DNA of 64,000 nt from Lampris incognitus (GCF_029633865.1 NC_079211.1:5973711-6037710); one strand, 5' to 3'. Numbered from the stretch's first letter, positions 1-11,271 are shown. Program-made: numbers and translations. The notes: generated from the sequence alone by a model not told the origin.

Positions 1-75
1 CCATCCATCCATCCACCCATCCACTCATCCATCCATCCATCCATCCATCCATTCATCCACCCATCCATCCATTAT
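1..75. repeat. (CCAT)n microsatellite forming the tail of the adjacent SINE
   Basis: CATC/CCAT units run straight into CCATTATCCAAACC, the 3' end of the minus-strand SINE that follows. The array is probably the expanded tail of that SINE. Confidence 0.85.
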
Positions 76-450
76 CCAAACCATTTATCCTGCTCTCAGG
101 GTCGCGGGGATGCTGGAGCCTATACCAGCAGTCATTGGGCGGCAGGCGAGGAGACACCCTGGACAGGCCACCAGACCATCACAGGGCCCACACACAAACA
201 CAAACACACACACACATTCACACCTAGGGACAATGTAGTACAACCGATTCACCTGACCTACAGGTCTTTGGACTGTGGGAGGAAACCGGAGCCCCCGGAA
301 GAAACCCACACAGACACGGGGAGAACATGCAAACTCCACACAGAGGACGACCCGGGACGACCCTCCCGAGGTTGGACTACCCCGGGGCTCAAACCCAGGA
401 CCTCCTTGCTGTGAGGCGACTGCACTAACCACTATGCCACTGTGCCGCCT
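76..450 (-). mobile_element. tRNA-derived SINE of the DANA/mermaid (V-SINE) type, minus strand
   Basis: On the minus strand it opens with a tRNA-like head having an A-box (TGGCATAGTGGTTAG, complement of 425-439) and a B-box (complement of 385-395). Then come the conserved central phrases GTGTGGAGTTTGCATGTTCT, TTTCTTCCGGGGGCTCC and CAGTCCAAAGACCTGTAGGT seen across DANA/mermaid-like SINEs. The 3' end reads into (TGGA)n. Related copies lie at 2817, 14188, 28447 and 36698. Confidence 0.85.
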
Positions 451-1610
451 ATTGTAAGTTTATTATTCTAAATTACGTATGTAAATATAATTCCATTTGA
501 GACGGTCCAGTAAATCAGGGGATGGGCCTTCAGCTTGATGACTATACTACGGATTTTCTTCGTTTCACAGGAGCCGGGCCATTTCCATGGCGTTTGTTTT
601 GACACACTGGCTCTCCTACAGGGTCTTTTTGACGTTTACACCATTGTGTAGTAATGCCACAGGTCTGAAATCTCCATCTTTGGTGACCTCATCCTCCCAT
701 TCAAGTGTGAGGGTGCTTGTGAAGACGGTTGTTGTGATTATCTCCACCAATCACGGCCCCAATCAACATGAAGGACCCTTCACAGACAATTCAGCCTGTT
801 CCGTTTGGCAAGAAATCTGCAGACACCTCCACTTGTGAAATCAGAGATTAGGAGATTTGTTTTTTAATGTGTTTTCACACCCAGCCAGGTCACCAGAGAG
901 GGGCTGGGATTCGGCAGATCACCTCCCTTCTACTCGCCTCTCTCGCCCCCCGTCCCGTCATACGCCTCAGCGGAGAAACCCGGGACCCCCCGCGGGCAGC
1001 TCTCTTTAAGCATGCTCGGCGGTGTTTCTCTGTATCTGAAAAGAAGAAAAAAAACACCTGAGCATCTGTTGCATGTCCGCCGCCTCAACACCCCTGCCGC
1101 TGATCCACGTCTTATTTGGTGGAGTTATCACGGCGCTTCTCTCAATCCCCCCCGTTTCCCCGACGGTGCCGTAGACCGATAAAGAAATTCAAGTTCAAAG
1201 CAAGGCCAAACCCCCCACCCCCACCCCCCTTTCCTCCTCCCGCTTTGGGTAACTCTTCCGTTTGGTGCTTGTTCTCCTTGACAAACGCTGAGATCCAACA
1301 CCCGTCTCTCTGATGGAGCACTTCCTGACAACAAAGGCAGAGAGGGAACACTTTGCATGTCGCACATGCCCAAACGGATCACTCATGTGTTTGTGATTGT
1401 GTTCGCAAATCCCATTCACAGTGTGCTCCACACACGTCCCGCGACTGTCGATCGGTTATTTTGCCACCAGAATGAAATGTCACATAACGAAATGCAATGA
1501 ACTGAGGAAGAGTCTAGAAAGACTCCCCGCCTTCTGCCTTCCCAGGATACTGGGAAAAATCTGGCCTCCCGTGAACCTGACAAGGAGACGGGGAAAAAAA
1601 TGGATGGGTG
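451..1610. other. No recognisable feature
   Basis: Unique-looking sequence with only short open frames and no convincing domain. A C-rich tract occurs around 1210-1240. Confidence 0.4.
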
Positions 1611-2055
1611 GATAGTTGGGTGAATGGATGGATGGATGGATGGATGGATGGATGGATGGATGGATGGATGGATGGATGGAAGTGTGGGTGTGTGGATGGA
1701 TGGATGGATGGATAGATGGATGGATGGATGGATGGATGGATGGATGGATGGATGGATGGATGGATGGATGGATGGAAGTGTGGGTGTGTGGATGGATGGA
1801 TGGATGGATGGATGGATGGATGGATGGATGGATGGATGGATGGATGGATGGATGGAAGTGTGGGTGTGTGGATGGATGGATGGATGGATGGATGAATGGA
1901 AGTGTGGGTGTGTGGATGGATGGATGGATGGATGGATGGATGAATGGAAGTGTGGGTGGATGGATGGATGGATGGATGGATGGATGGATGGATGGAAGTG
2001 TGGGTGTGTGGATGGATGGATGGATGAATGGATGGATGGATGGATGGATGGAAAT
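1611..2055. repeat. (TGGA)n array with interspersed AGTGTGGGTGTG spacers
   Basis: TGGA tetranucleotides are broken by GAAGTGTGGGTGTGTGGA at about 1679, 1774, 1855, 1899 and 1995, and by a shorter version near 1947. The spacing shows larger blocks were duplicated. Open frames of 154-177 codons (MDGWMDGW type) are repeat artefacts. Confidence 0.92.
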
Positions 2056-2816
2056 CCAGGTCTCAGGCCTCTTTACGGTAAACTATAGTGGTAGATGGAC
2101 TCTAAATAAATCTTTGAGTGGCTCAGTGGTACGAGGTCCCATCCTGTAATGGTAAAGTCACAGGTCCAATTCCAACATTCGACCAAGTTTTCAGTAAAAA
2201 GCCTGTTAAAAAAACAATATGAAAGATCCATCTGTTCTCTCTTTCCTCTCTGGACCAAAGCCTCCAGCTCAAAGTATAAAATGCTGGAGCCATTTCTTCT
2301 TTCTAAGTGTATCAGTTTTACTGTACAGCTCTTTAAAATTCAGCATGTGCTGTAATATTCTGGTTGGGTTTTTTTATAAAAGCTATTAAAAAAAAAACCT
2401 TTAAAATAAAAAAGTGGAAATTCTCAGAGCAGTTAAGCCCTGCAGAGCTCTTTGGCTGAAACTGTGATGAGGCCAAACATGGAGGTGGCGTTACCTTAAT
2501 AATGGGATGGCGCATGTGCTAGTGCTGACCTTAGGTTCCTGCCGTACATCTTTGTTTGTCTACTTTGTATCAAAGTCTGTATCCAGTTTTTGTAACTAAC
2601 AATTCCACACCTGATGATCATGTTAGACAACTTGATTCAAGCTCATTGTAGTGATCTGGATTCTCACCTGTGACATTGTGAGCATGTTCAGAACACAACC
2701 CATGCCTACATTTCCTGCTTACACCCGTGAGCGTTTGCTGAGACTCTGACATACAAGTAAGTCTCCCCCAAAACTTCTCTTCAGCTCTCCTGAAATTCTC
2801 CCCCCCCCCCACCATC
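2056..2816. other. No recognisable feature
   Basis: Ordinary AT-rich noncoding sequence. A short poly-C run just before 2816 abuts the next SINE. Confidence 0.4.
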
Positions 2817-3197
2817 AATCATCCATCCATTCATTATCCAAGCTGCTTATCCCAGCCGAGGTCGCGGGATGCTGGAGCCTATCCCAGCAGCAGCTGGGCG
2901 GCAGGCGGGGAGACACCCTGTACAGGCTGCATGTCTATCACAGGGCTGACACATTTACACCTAGGGACAATTTAAGTCAAGTCAAGTCAAGTCAAGTCAA
3001 TTAATTAAGTACGGCCAATTCACCTGACCTACATGTCTTTGGACTGTGGGACAAAACCGGAGCACCCGGAGGAAACCCACGCAGACAACACGCCAACTCC
3101 ACACAGAGGATGATGCGGTACGACCCCCAAGGTTGGGCAACCCAAGGGCTCGAACCCAGGACCTTCTTGCTGTGAGGCGGCCGCCCTAACCACGCAT
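2817..3197 (-). mobile_element. DANA/mermaid-type SINE, minus strand, head truncated, with an (AAGTC)n insertion
   Basis: The tail (CATCCATTCATTATCCAAGC) and the core phrases match the copy at 76-450. An AAGTC pentanucleotide run (2973-3000) interrupts the body. The tRNA head breaks off near 3197, so this copy lacks its A box. Confidence 0.8.
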
Positions 3198-3369
3198 TCT
3201 CGCACATACTATGTCTACAACAATCATTTCTGACCGGCAGACTTTACAGGACTTAAGACTAAATGTTCCACTCATGCGCACCTCCAGAGATACCAAAAGA
3301 CATTGTTTACAACCCTACGTTATCTTGGAGCACCAGTAACTGACACCAGTACAGGCGAAAACGTGGAAG

Positions 3370-4955
3370 ACGAGGCAGGGTCCTGGCTAGGCTGCGCTAT
3401 CGCCCAATTTGACCTTCCATCCCTAGCATTTTGCTAGCCAATGTACAAACTGTTGGTAACAAACTAGATAAACTCCACTGCCGTATTATTGCGCAACGGA
3501 CCATGAGGTATTTGCTGCATGTTCTTTTTACTGAGACCAAGCTGACCTTGAACATCCCAGACAGGGCCATACAGCCTGATGGCTTCTCCATGCACTGACT
3601 TGACCGCTTGGGTGAAATGACCGTCAAGGTAAAAGGTGAGGAAGTATATTTTCTGGTTAACAACTAGTGGTGCATCGATGTGGAATTAACCTCCCAGTCC
3701 TATTCACAGGTGTTTGAACATCTTACAATCAATTGTGGACCATCTTATCTACCAAGGGAATTTCTCTTCGTCCTGTTAACTGTTGTTTACATGGCATCAC
3801 AGTAGCTCTGGAAGAGCTCTGTGGTGCAATTAGCAGCTATGAGAATCAGCATCCGCAGGCTATTTCCATTTTGGCGGGGGACTTCAATCACTGCAGCCTC
3901 AAATCAGTGCAACCTAAATACTTCCAGCATGTCAGCTGTCTAAACAGGGGCGACAAGCTCTTGGCTCACTGCTACTCTACGATCAAGGGAGTGTAAAGGT
4001 CTATTCCATGACCTCATTTTGGGAAATCAGATTATTCATCCATGCTCTTGCTACCTGTTTAAACAAGTTAAGTGTGGGGTCCACGGTGGTGTAGTGGTCT
4101 AAGCATCAGCTTTGTGTCGATGCAGTTGCCCACCGGGGTTTGCACCCCGGTCTCGTTAGATCTGACTATGGCCGGATTCGATGAAGCAGCAATAATTGGT
4201 AATGCTGTCTTCAGGAGGGGGGCGGAGTCGGTTTGTGTTTGTCACATGAATGCGTCTCTGGGTGTGTCGGAAAAAGCAGTGGTTCAGCCTGGATTCACCT
4301 TGCCATGGAAGTGGCGAGGCGTCTCCTTCGAGACTGCCGGCCGGAGAGATGCAGTTGGCGAACGCATGCAGTACGAGGGTGGGTGTTTGAATTAGAATAG
4401 GGAGCGATTGGCCACTAAATTGGGAGAAAAGGGGAAAAATTTACAGACATTTTTAACCTGTCATTGTGTGTGTTTCCTACATGCTTTAAGAAAACCCTTA
4501 TTGTGCCTGTACCCAAAAAGGTCCCCTGTATCCTGTCTTAACGACATCAGATGTGTTGCTTTGACCTCAGTAATAATGAAATGCTTCGACCAATTAGATA
4601 AGGCATACATAAATCTTATCATTCCTGCCAACCTTGATCTACTACAGTGTGCTTTTCAGTCAAATAGATGTGTGGAAGATGCTGTGTCATTGGCTCTGCA
4701 TACTGTATTAAAACACCTTGAAGGAAAAAACACATGTCAAAATTTTGTTTACTCTATATAGCCCTGCATTTAATACAACTGTACCATCTAAATTTGTGTT
4801 AAAGCTTAGGGACCTTGCTCTTTGCAATTCCATCTGTAAGTGGTCATATGACCTTCTGACAGGCAGACCTCAGACAGTGAGAGCAGGTACCATCTACCAT
4901 AGTTCTCAACACAGGAGCACCACAAGGTTGTTACCTTAGTCCCTTAAACTACAGT
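3370..4955 (+). mobile_element. LINE remnant (endonuclease then reverse transcriptase start), split by a SINE
   Basis: Decayed frames give an endonuclease domain typical of fish Rex1/L2-like LINEs: SILLANVQTVGNKLDKL near 3420, a TET motif near 3530, SYLPREF near 3755, LAGDFNHCSLKS near 3885. A SINE occupies 4076-4440. After it come the RT start (LIVPVPKK), CFDQLD, ALHTVLKHLEGKN and the conserved GAPQGCYLSPL phrase near 4920. Many stops and frameshifts make it non-functional. Confidence 0.75.
4076..4440 (+). mobile_element. tRNA-derived SINE inserted inside a LINE
   Basis: The head has GGTGGTGTAGTGGTCTAAGC (A box) and GGTTTGCACCC (B box, 4137-4147). The 3' end is AAATTGGGAGAAAAGGGG. The tail matches that of the SINE in qdpr intron 4. 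It separates the LINE endonuclease from its RT segment, so it arrived later than the LINE. Confidence 0.75.
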
Positions 4956-6230
4956 CTGCCCAACTGGGATTTCTCTTCACCCAGCTGTTCCAAATATTGC
5001 TCAACACAAGCTTTGTCCCCCAGTCTTGGAAGACAGTGACCATCATCCCTGTACCAAAAACACCTCATGCCAATCCCTTAATGACGTCAGACCCATTGCT
5101 CTCACACTTCTACTTAGCAAATGTAAGCATTTCATATGTAAAGAACTCTCATTTCAAACAGCTGAGTTTATGGACCCCATGCAACTTGCCTACTGGGCTA
5201 ATCGAGGTGTTGGAGATGCTACACTCAGTCTCTTGGATGTCCACTGTCATCTAAACAAAGCCAATACTCATGTCTGTATTCTTTTTATGGACTTTTCTTC
5301 TACTTTTAATACAGTCCAGTCCCAACTCCTCTTAAAGTGCCTGTGTGACCTGAATACCAGCAGCAATCTGGTTCTTTGGGTCAGGGAATTCCTGAGAGCA
5401 CAAACACAGCATGTCTGTATTAACAACACCCTTACCGACTGTCTTGTTCTGTATACAGGTGTCCCCCGGGGGATGTGTACTATCTCCCCTGCTCTTTTCA
5501 ATATACACAAATGAAGCGGTGTAACAGCAGCATCTGCTCCCTTTTTACATATGCAGATGATATGCCCCTGGTCGCCTGCCAGCAGAATATGAATAGTGCC
5601 TCCTACTGCCAATACACCAAAATCCCTGCCTCCTGGTCTGATGAAAGCTTCTTAGACCTTAACGTCACCAAGACCAAGGAGCCATGTCTAGGGGGCAACT
5701 GGAGAGCAGGCAGTGCAGGTCCTACCTACAAGCCAATGTGTATACAGGGCCAGAAAGTGGAGGTCACCCACTTCAAACATTTGGGAACAGAAATAGACAA
5801 TAAACTCACTTTTCAGGACAACGTTGACTGCATCTAAGAGAAAGCAGACACCAGCTCACTCCTCTCAGGAAGCTAAGGAGCTTCAAAGTGGAAGTAGACA
5901 GCTTTTTTGCTTTAACTTATCAGTATGAAGAATGTTGATTGCACAGTGTAACGGCTATAGAATAATGACACCATTGGCATTAAGATTGGTTCTCTACAAG
6001 CCTCGCTTCCACTACGCAATTTTATCTGCCACTGGGCACGATTCTTCCTGGCAAATTTACAGCACAGGAAGTGCGTCAAGTCAACCACCCAGTAGTGGGC
6101 CAGGCAATGGCAGATGGCAGAACAACCAAAGTAACTCTGGAAACTCTACCGGACAAAATCGAAAGAACCTACATAACCCCTTTTCACCTGGTGTTATAAT
6201 GCACACAGGAGTCACATTCATGTATTAAAC
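4956..6230 (+). mobile_element. Second LINE copy, reverse transcriptase remnant
   Basis: Starts again upstream of the RT domain (LNTSFVPQSWKTVTIIPVPK), so it is a separate copy from the one ending near 4955. Visible in order: NDVRPIALT, a degenerate FMDFSSTFNTV (RT motif A region), TGVPRGM (motif B), YADDM at about 5550 (catalytic YADD), VTHFKHLGTEIDNKLTF near 5770, and a decayed C-terminal LRKL-SF segment near 5870. Multiple frames; pseudogene. Confidence 0.75.
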
Positions 6231-6658
6231 AAAACAGGATCCTAGGTTCTCAGCAAGCGATGGTGAGATGGCTGAAATTCTTGTCTACCCCTACATGTCA
6301 CTAGGCTAGTGTTATTATTAGAATAGGTAACTATTACATGTGACTGAGAAGTATAACAAGACAAAAAGTAATAACAAGAAAACTTGAACGGAAATGTAAC
6401 ACATTAAGTAGCGCGGTGCTTCCACTGTGAAAATACTACAGCCATATATATTATAGCCTATTATAGCCATAGCAAGAGGTATGTGATCAGTCGTTGCTGC
6501 CCCATACATAATACCCATACTCCCCAGCGAGGCATGTGCATCAGCAGTGCAAGTACAGTGGTCCAGCCATGACGTAGTGTGCCAGGCCTCACTTATGTAT
6601 GTCAAAGTATTTGTAGGCAACAAGACTTTGCTTGACAATATAAGATTATTATCTTGAC

Positions 6659-6864
6659 CAGGGGTGTCAAACTCCAGGCCTCGAGGGCCGCAGTGTCTGC
6701 AGGTATTTGTTGCAACCGTGCACTGCACCACCTGATCTCACTAATTGGCTCACCTCCTGGATCAAGGAGGGAAAGGAACTAGTTTAATCAGGTGGTGTAG
6801 TGCACGGTTGCAACAAATACCTGCAGACACTGCGGCCCTCGAGGCCTGGAGTTGGACACCCCTG
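6659..6864. mobile_element. hAT-type foldback MITE with 8-bp target duplication ATCTTGAC
   Basis: Ends CAGGGGTGTCAAACTCCAGG and the near-perfect complement. The two arms are about 75 bases each, nearly identical, around a loop of about 50 bases. ATCTTGAC occurs on both sides (6651-6658 and 6865-6872). Eight-base duplications and CAGGG termini are characteristic of hAT elements. There is no coding capacity. Confidence 0.9.
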
Positions 6865-6954
6865 ATCTTGACAGAACTGAACCATGTGATTAGCAAATAA
6901 CGCATTCCTGTCTGAGATATCAGCATTCAGATCCCCAATGACATACACACTGGA

Positions 6955-7020
6955 AGAAGAAGAAGAAGAAGAAGAAGAAGAAGATGAAAGAAGAAAGAAG
7001 AAGGAGGAGGAGGAGGAGGT
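6955..7020. repeat. (GAA)n / (GGA)n microsatellite
   Basis: GAAGAAGAA with a few interruptions, ending in GGAGGAGGA. It precedes a GC-rich stretch (7020-7440) rich in GCTAGC that resembles a CpG-rich upstream region, but no gene is recognised there. Confidence 0.85.
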
Positions 7021-7499
7021 CAGCTCCCTGAGCCGAGCACGCGCAGCACCTGCGACAATGCGCGTCCACTTCTAATTGCCGGAGCTCGGGGTGCAAACCG
7101 CGCGCGTGCGTTTGTCGGTTACTCACGAGCGTTTCCACTCAGTCCACGAGCCTGGGCACCGTTTCCCTCCAGCCGCCTGCTGGTTAGCAGCTGAAGCGAG
7201 GCCAGTGAGGCACGGCCACTAAGGAGGCGATCAAACCCGTCACAGTCCGCTCCTCCTCAAACAGAGAGCAGGCGGCAGTCCTGCTACGGTGGCACAAACG
7301 AGTTCCTCTCCTCACGAAATTAGAAGCTCCCTCTTGAAGGAAACGGAGCTAGCTTCATGGCAGCTTCACGGCGGCTAGCAACGGAGCTAGCTTCACTGTC
7401 CAGCAGTTGCGGTCCGGTCCAGCAGTTGCTAACTTGTAGCGTCAGCTAGCTAGTTAGCTAACATCAGTAGCTAGCTAACTAACGTTACTCAAATATCCA

Positions 7500-7600
7500 A
7501 AGGAGCTGAATCGAGTGCAACTGGACTTGGTATATATCCGTGAGGACGTTTCGCCTCTCATCCAAGAGGCTTCCTCAGTTCGTGCCTTTCTGACTAGACG
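7500..7600. mobile_element. Possible Penelope-like element terminal fragment
   Basis: GACGTTTCGCCTCTCATCCA followed by AGAGGCTTCCTCAGTTC resembles the repeat-end motif at 17340-17420 (ACGTTTCATCACTCATCTAA, then GTGACCTCTTCAG). It is interrupted by the hAT element at 7601 and resumes at 8338. Assignment is by resemblance only. Confidence 0.4.
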
Positions 7601-8329
7601 CAGTGTTTCTCAACCGGGGGTCCGCGCACCCCTAGTGGTCCGTGGTGTAATTGCAAGGGGTCCGTGAAAATAAAATATCTTTTAAAAAAAGATTCTGTGA
7701 CGTTTATAGAAATAGGATTATTTTACTCAAATGTGACTGAGACCTTTATCTACCTAAACTATAAAGGGTAACAGGACTTTTTTCTCTAATTACATCTGTT
7801 TCACAAGTGTAATTTATTGTGTTTTAATAAGAGATCTCGCTCCCGTTTGCATTGTTAAAAGTTACTGCATAAAAATTCTGTTCTTACATATATCTGAAAG
7901 TTACTGAATACATATTCTGTTTTGTTACATATATCTGAAAGTTACTGAATACATATTCTGTTTTGTTACATATATCTGAAAGTTACTGAATACATATTCT
8001 GTTTTGTTACATATATCTGAAAGTTACTGAATACATATTCTGTTTTGTTACATATATCTGAAAGTTACTGCATAAGAATTCTGTTTTGTTACATCTATCT
8101 GAAAGTCACTGCATAAGAATTCTGTTTTGTTAACTGTATCTAAGTTACAACTGAAAGCTCTTATTTTTGCCCCAAAGAGTGAATAAATGCTATAATGCAA
8201 TTTAAAATGCAGTTTCTACTGTTTCTATCAAATTGCAACCCCCCTCCCCCAAGATCAGGTGGAGGGGTCCTCAGGGTGGATCAAAAATACGCAGGGGGTC
8301 CAGGACCCCAAAAAGCTTGAGAACCACTG
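7601..8329. mobile_element. hAT-type nonautonomous element, copy 1, with six internal 41-bp repeats
   Basis: Termini CAGTGTTTCTCAACC and its partner GGTTGAGAACCACTG (here AAGCTTGAGAACCACTG) are Charlie-like hAT ends. GACTAGAC flanks it (7592-7599 and 8330-8337), with one extra G on the left. Internally a 41-bp unit beginning TTACATATATCTGAAAGTTA is repeated six times (about 7886-8131). Another copy is at 23238. Confidence 0.88.
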
Positions 8330-8472
8330 GACTAGACCTAGCTAGTCTGACTGGCTGGTGACGAGACTCAGATATTTATTCTCTTTGGAGTCGTTATCAG
8401 AGCTATAGATGTCCATACTCAAATATTGATGGCCTTACTCAAATAAACACCGCTAAACTTAATACCACGAAA

Positions 8473-8762
8473 CATAGGCGCTTCTTCCCCTTTTTGGGGG
8501 TGCTGCAGCACCCCTAAATTGAACCCCAGCACCCCTAAAATTGAAGAGATTTTTTTACTGTATGTCCGTGTTTGATAAGCTGAAAAAATGTCAAAACCAT
8601 ATCCAGTATATGGTTTAAACGTAATATTTTAACAACAAAAATACAGCACCCCCCATGCTTTGAAAATGGTTTGATCCACCCCCCCCAAAATGTATCTTGC
8701 CTAGCCGGCCAGCACTCTGGGTGCTCAGCACCCCTAAAGCTCTGGTCCTAGAATCGCCCCTG
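8473..8762. mobile_element. hAT-type MITE with 8-bp target duplication CCACGAAA
   Basis: Left end CATAGGCGCTTCT and right end AGAATCGCCCCTG are imperfect inverted repeats (3 differences in 13). CCACGAAA is present at 8465-8472 and 8763-8770. Internal AGCACCCCTAAA phrases recur in both orientations. No coding region. Confidence 0.78.
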
Positions 8763-8954
8763 CCACGAAACAAGAAAACGCACGAGGGGTAGGGATGATC
8801 CCAATCACCGACGCTGTTTTACGCTCGTGGGCCCACGTACACGAATATACTTGGCACGTGGTCTCCTCAAAACCAGCGGTGACGCGCGGAGCAGCACAGC
8901 ACGTCACCCCCTTTAAACCCCTATAAACGGCCAAACTAAAGCACTTGGGGCCTT

Positions 8955-9362
8955 GATTCTTTTTGGAGGTTATTGGGGATTATCAGGGGCACCTATAAAA
9001 AAATAGCAGAAAATTAAAATTATGCATAATTATGCATAAATATGCAAAATGTGCATTTTTCTAAAAATGGGTAAAAACCACTTTTCTCGGCATTTCAGAT
9101 GATTCTGAGCGTCTTTGATTTTTTTACCTGTATAAAAAAAATTTCTGGGACTTAGAAATGTTTTGGCATTGTGCAAAAATAAATGCATTTTTGCAAAAAT
9201 GCACTTATGATCCTCATTTTTTTGGAGGTGGTAGGTATTGTTCCAGAGAGGACCAGAAAAATAGCAGAACATTAAAATAATTATAATAATTACGCAAAAT
9301 ATGCATTTTCTAAAAATGGCTAAAAGCCACTTTTCTCGGCATTTCAGATGATTCTGAGCATT
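8955..9362. repeat. Diverged AT-rich tandem duplication
   Basis: Two copies about 260 bases apart share AATAGCAGAAAATTAAAAT, AAAATGTGCATTTTTCTAAA and CACTTTTCTCGGCATTTCAG followed by ATGATTCTGAGC. The first copy is rich in ATGCATAATTATGCAT-like (octamer-like) words. Confidence 0.75.
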
Positions 9363-9910
9363 TGGGGGGAGGGAGTTGGAGTGGGGGGGGGGTTTAGGGG
9401 CAGGGGGAAGGCGGTTAGCTGGCAGGATGAAGAGGAGGGAGATTTAGACGGGTGGAGAACCAAACCGCTACATTGTAGCGGGGTTCTTCTAGTTAACCAT
9501 ATTTTACAGGTCCTTCCATCGAGTTGATGGGGGAGTGATAGAAGAGGAGATAAAACACGAGTGAGCCTCGGACAGGTATTGATGCTGGGGAGATCTCCGG
9601 GCGTTGAGAGGCTTCCAAACTGACTTTCAGTTGGCATTATTTCTACTTGTTCGGTAAGTAACCCAACCCGCCTACTTGGTAATACTGCCAGATGTTTTAC
9701 TCTGCCTTTTTAAAGCACTGAGATCGGGGTTTCTAGTTTACATTGGGCTTCTTATGGCTGTTTCTTGATTTGGACAGTAGCCAAGCTGCTGATAGATGGA
9801 AAGTTACATGCTCTCCATCTTCTACAAATCACCAATTGGGAGTCTCAAATGTGACATCGTCTGATGGCACGGAAACCTCTCGGTAAAACAAAAGAACCAA
9901 CTGACACAGG
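9363..9910. other. No recognisable feature
   Basis: A G-rich tract (9363-9410) followed by unique-looking sequence. Confidence 0.35.
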
Positions 9911-10590
9911 TTGGCAACCAGGCCAGCAACATCATTGGACACAAACAACTCCCAACTCCAGGACCTAGTTTCTCGATCTACAACCAAAAAGGCAATCCAG
10001 ATCTACAATGACCTGGCAAATCCTCTGCTCTCAGCATCTCAGCTGCTGCCATCGGGCCGCAGACTGCAAGTCCCAATGGCCAGAAAGAAGGGTTACGAGA
10101 AATACTTTGTTCCATCAGCTGTGACCATCCTCTATAAGAGCCTGTTTAAATAGGCCCCTTGGAACTCGCCTGTCCCCCCTCCACCCATATACCCACACTC
10201 TCTTTTAATCATTTCTCCCAAGCTCCCTGCTTTTATCCTAAGCCCCCTCCTTTTTAGGCTGCCAACACCATCACCTATTTCAATGTGCATTTATTTGTGT
10301 ACCGTCACCTGTTTTAATGTACATTTGCTGTCTGTTGTTGGCTCCAGCTGTGTATTGTGTATTGCTGTGATGCTTATGGGGGCTTTACGTGCCAGGCGAG
10401 GAACAATCCATCATCACTATTGCCGCCACTTGCCGCTCAGTCGCTTTAAAATGTCTGTTAAGCTTATGTCAAACTATTGTGCAGTGTTGTGAGTTGTTGC
10501 GTGGTCTGCATTGTCTGCCAGTGCCGAAGACAAACGTCCCTTTTATGTAAATTTAACGGACTATAACGTAATCTGAATCTTGAGTCTAAA
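9911..10590 (+). mobile_element. LINE C-terminal fragment with 3' UTR
   Basis: The frame ending at 10153 contains ASQLLPSGRRLQVPMARKKG and a hydrophobic C-terminus (FVPSAVTILYKSLFK). This is the typical end of fish non-LTR reverse transcriptases (LLPSGRRYR...SFIPxAVxLLN). The following roughly 430 bases look like its 3' UTR. Everything upstream of the C-terminus is missing, as in ordinary 5' truncation. Confidence 0.65.
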
Positions 10591-11225
10591 AGCCGGTGTT
10601 CAGCGTGCTGCTAGAAACAGAAGTCATCTAGACTTGAAGGAGTTCAGAATACACTTGAGTTTTTTTTTTTAAACATATCTATGAAGAATTCATTTCTAAA
10701 ATGATAGTGACTCGGCCGTCATGTAAATGTTGATAAACAGGAAGAAAGGGGGAATATGATGTGTCTTCATTCTGTCAGCCAGCGTTCTCTGTTGTCTGTA
10801 TTTTGGTTTTCATTTTGTACTATCAGTCATTTTTGCAAAGGGAGCTTCATGGCTTGTTTGAAATGGTGGTTTTTCATTCAGGAGTAGAAATTCTGCCTAT
10901 TCCAGTTCCCTTCTTTGCCATGCAGATTGTGGAGGGTCCTTTCTTCCTGACAGCAGAACATAACTCCTGTGTGATTAAAATGTTTCATATTCCTCCTATT
11001 GCTTCCAACGCAGACGGGCGGGAACGCCTTCGTCCTGCGGCTGCTCAGCCAAACCTTATTATTTACCTCGGTACCTCATTATTGGTTTTTTTATTATTAT
11101 TATTTTAGTTTCAGTTTTTCAGTTTCATATTCAGGACACACGCAAACGAGGTAAAATAAAATAAAACAAAAATTAACAGACAAAAAACAAAAAGGAAAAA
11201 AGGACACAAAACAGAAGGAGCTGCC

Positions 11226-11228
<3 letters not shown>
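10591..11228. other. No recognisable feature
   Basis: AT-rich noncoding sequence; the 115-codon frame at 10761-11108 shows no domain I recognise. Confidence 0.35.

Positions 11229-11268
<40 letters not shown>
11229..11268. repeat. (TA)n flanking a Tc1-like element, left side
   Basis: About 40 bases of TA. With the similar run at 12468-12506 it brackets the transposon. Tc1-like elements duplicate a TA target, so insertion into a TA microsatellite (or growth from the duplicated TA) fits. Confidence 0.9.

Positions 11269-11271
<3 letters not shown>

Noticed and set aside
84..432. 115-codon minus-strand frame
   Set aside because: Lies inside a SINE; similar frames appear in the other SINE copies at 14318-14668 and 28443-28670.
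1616..2149. 177-codon MDGWMDGW frame
   Set aside because: Translation of the TGGA array.
4072..4160. Genuine tRNA gene
   Set aside because: The A and B boxes belong to a SINE head: the sequence continues into a SINE body and does not fold into a clean cloverleaf by eye.
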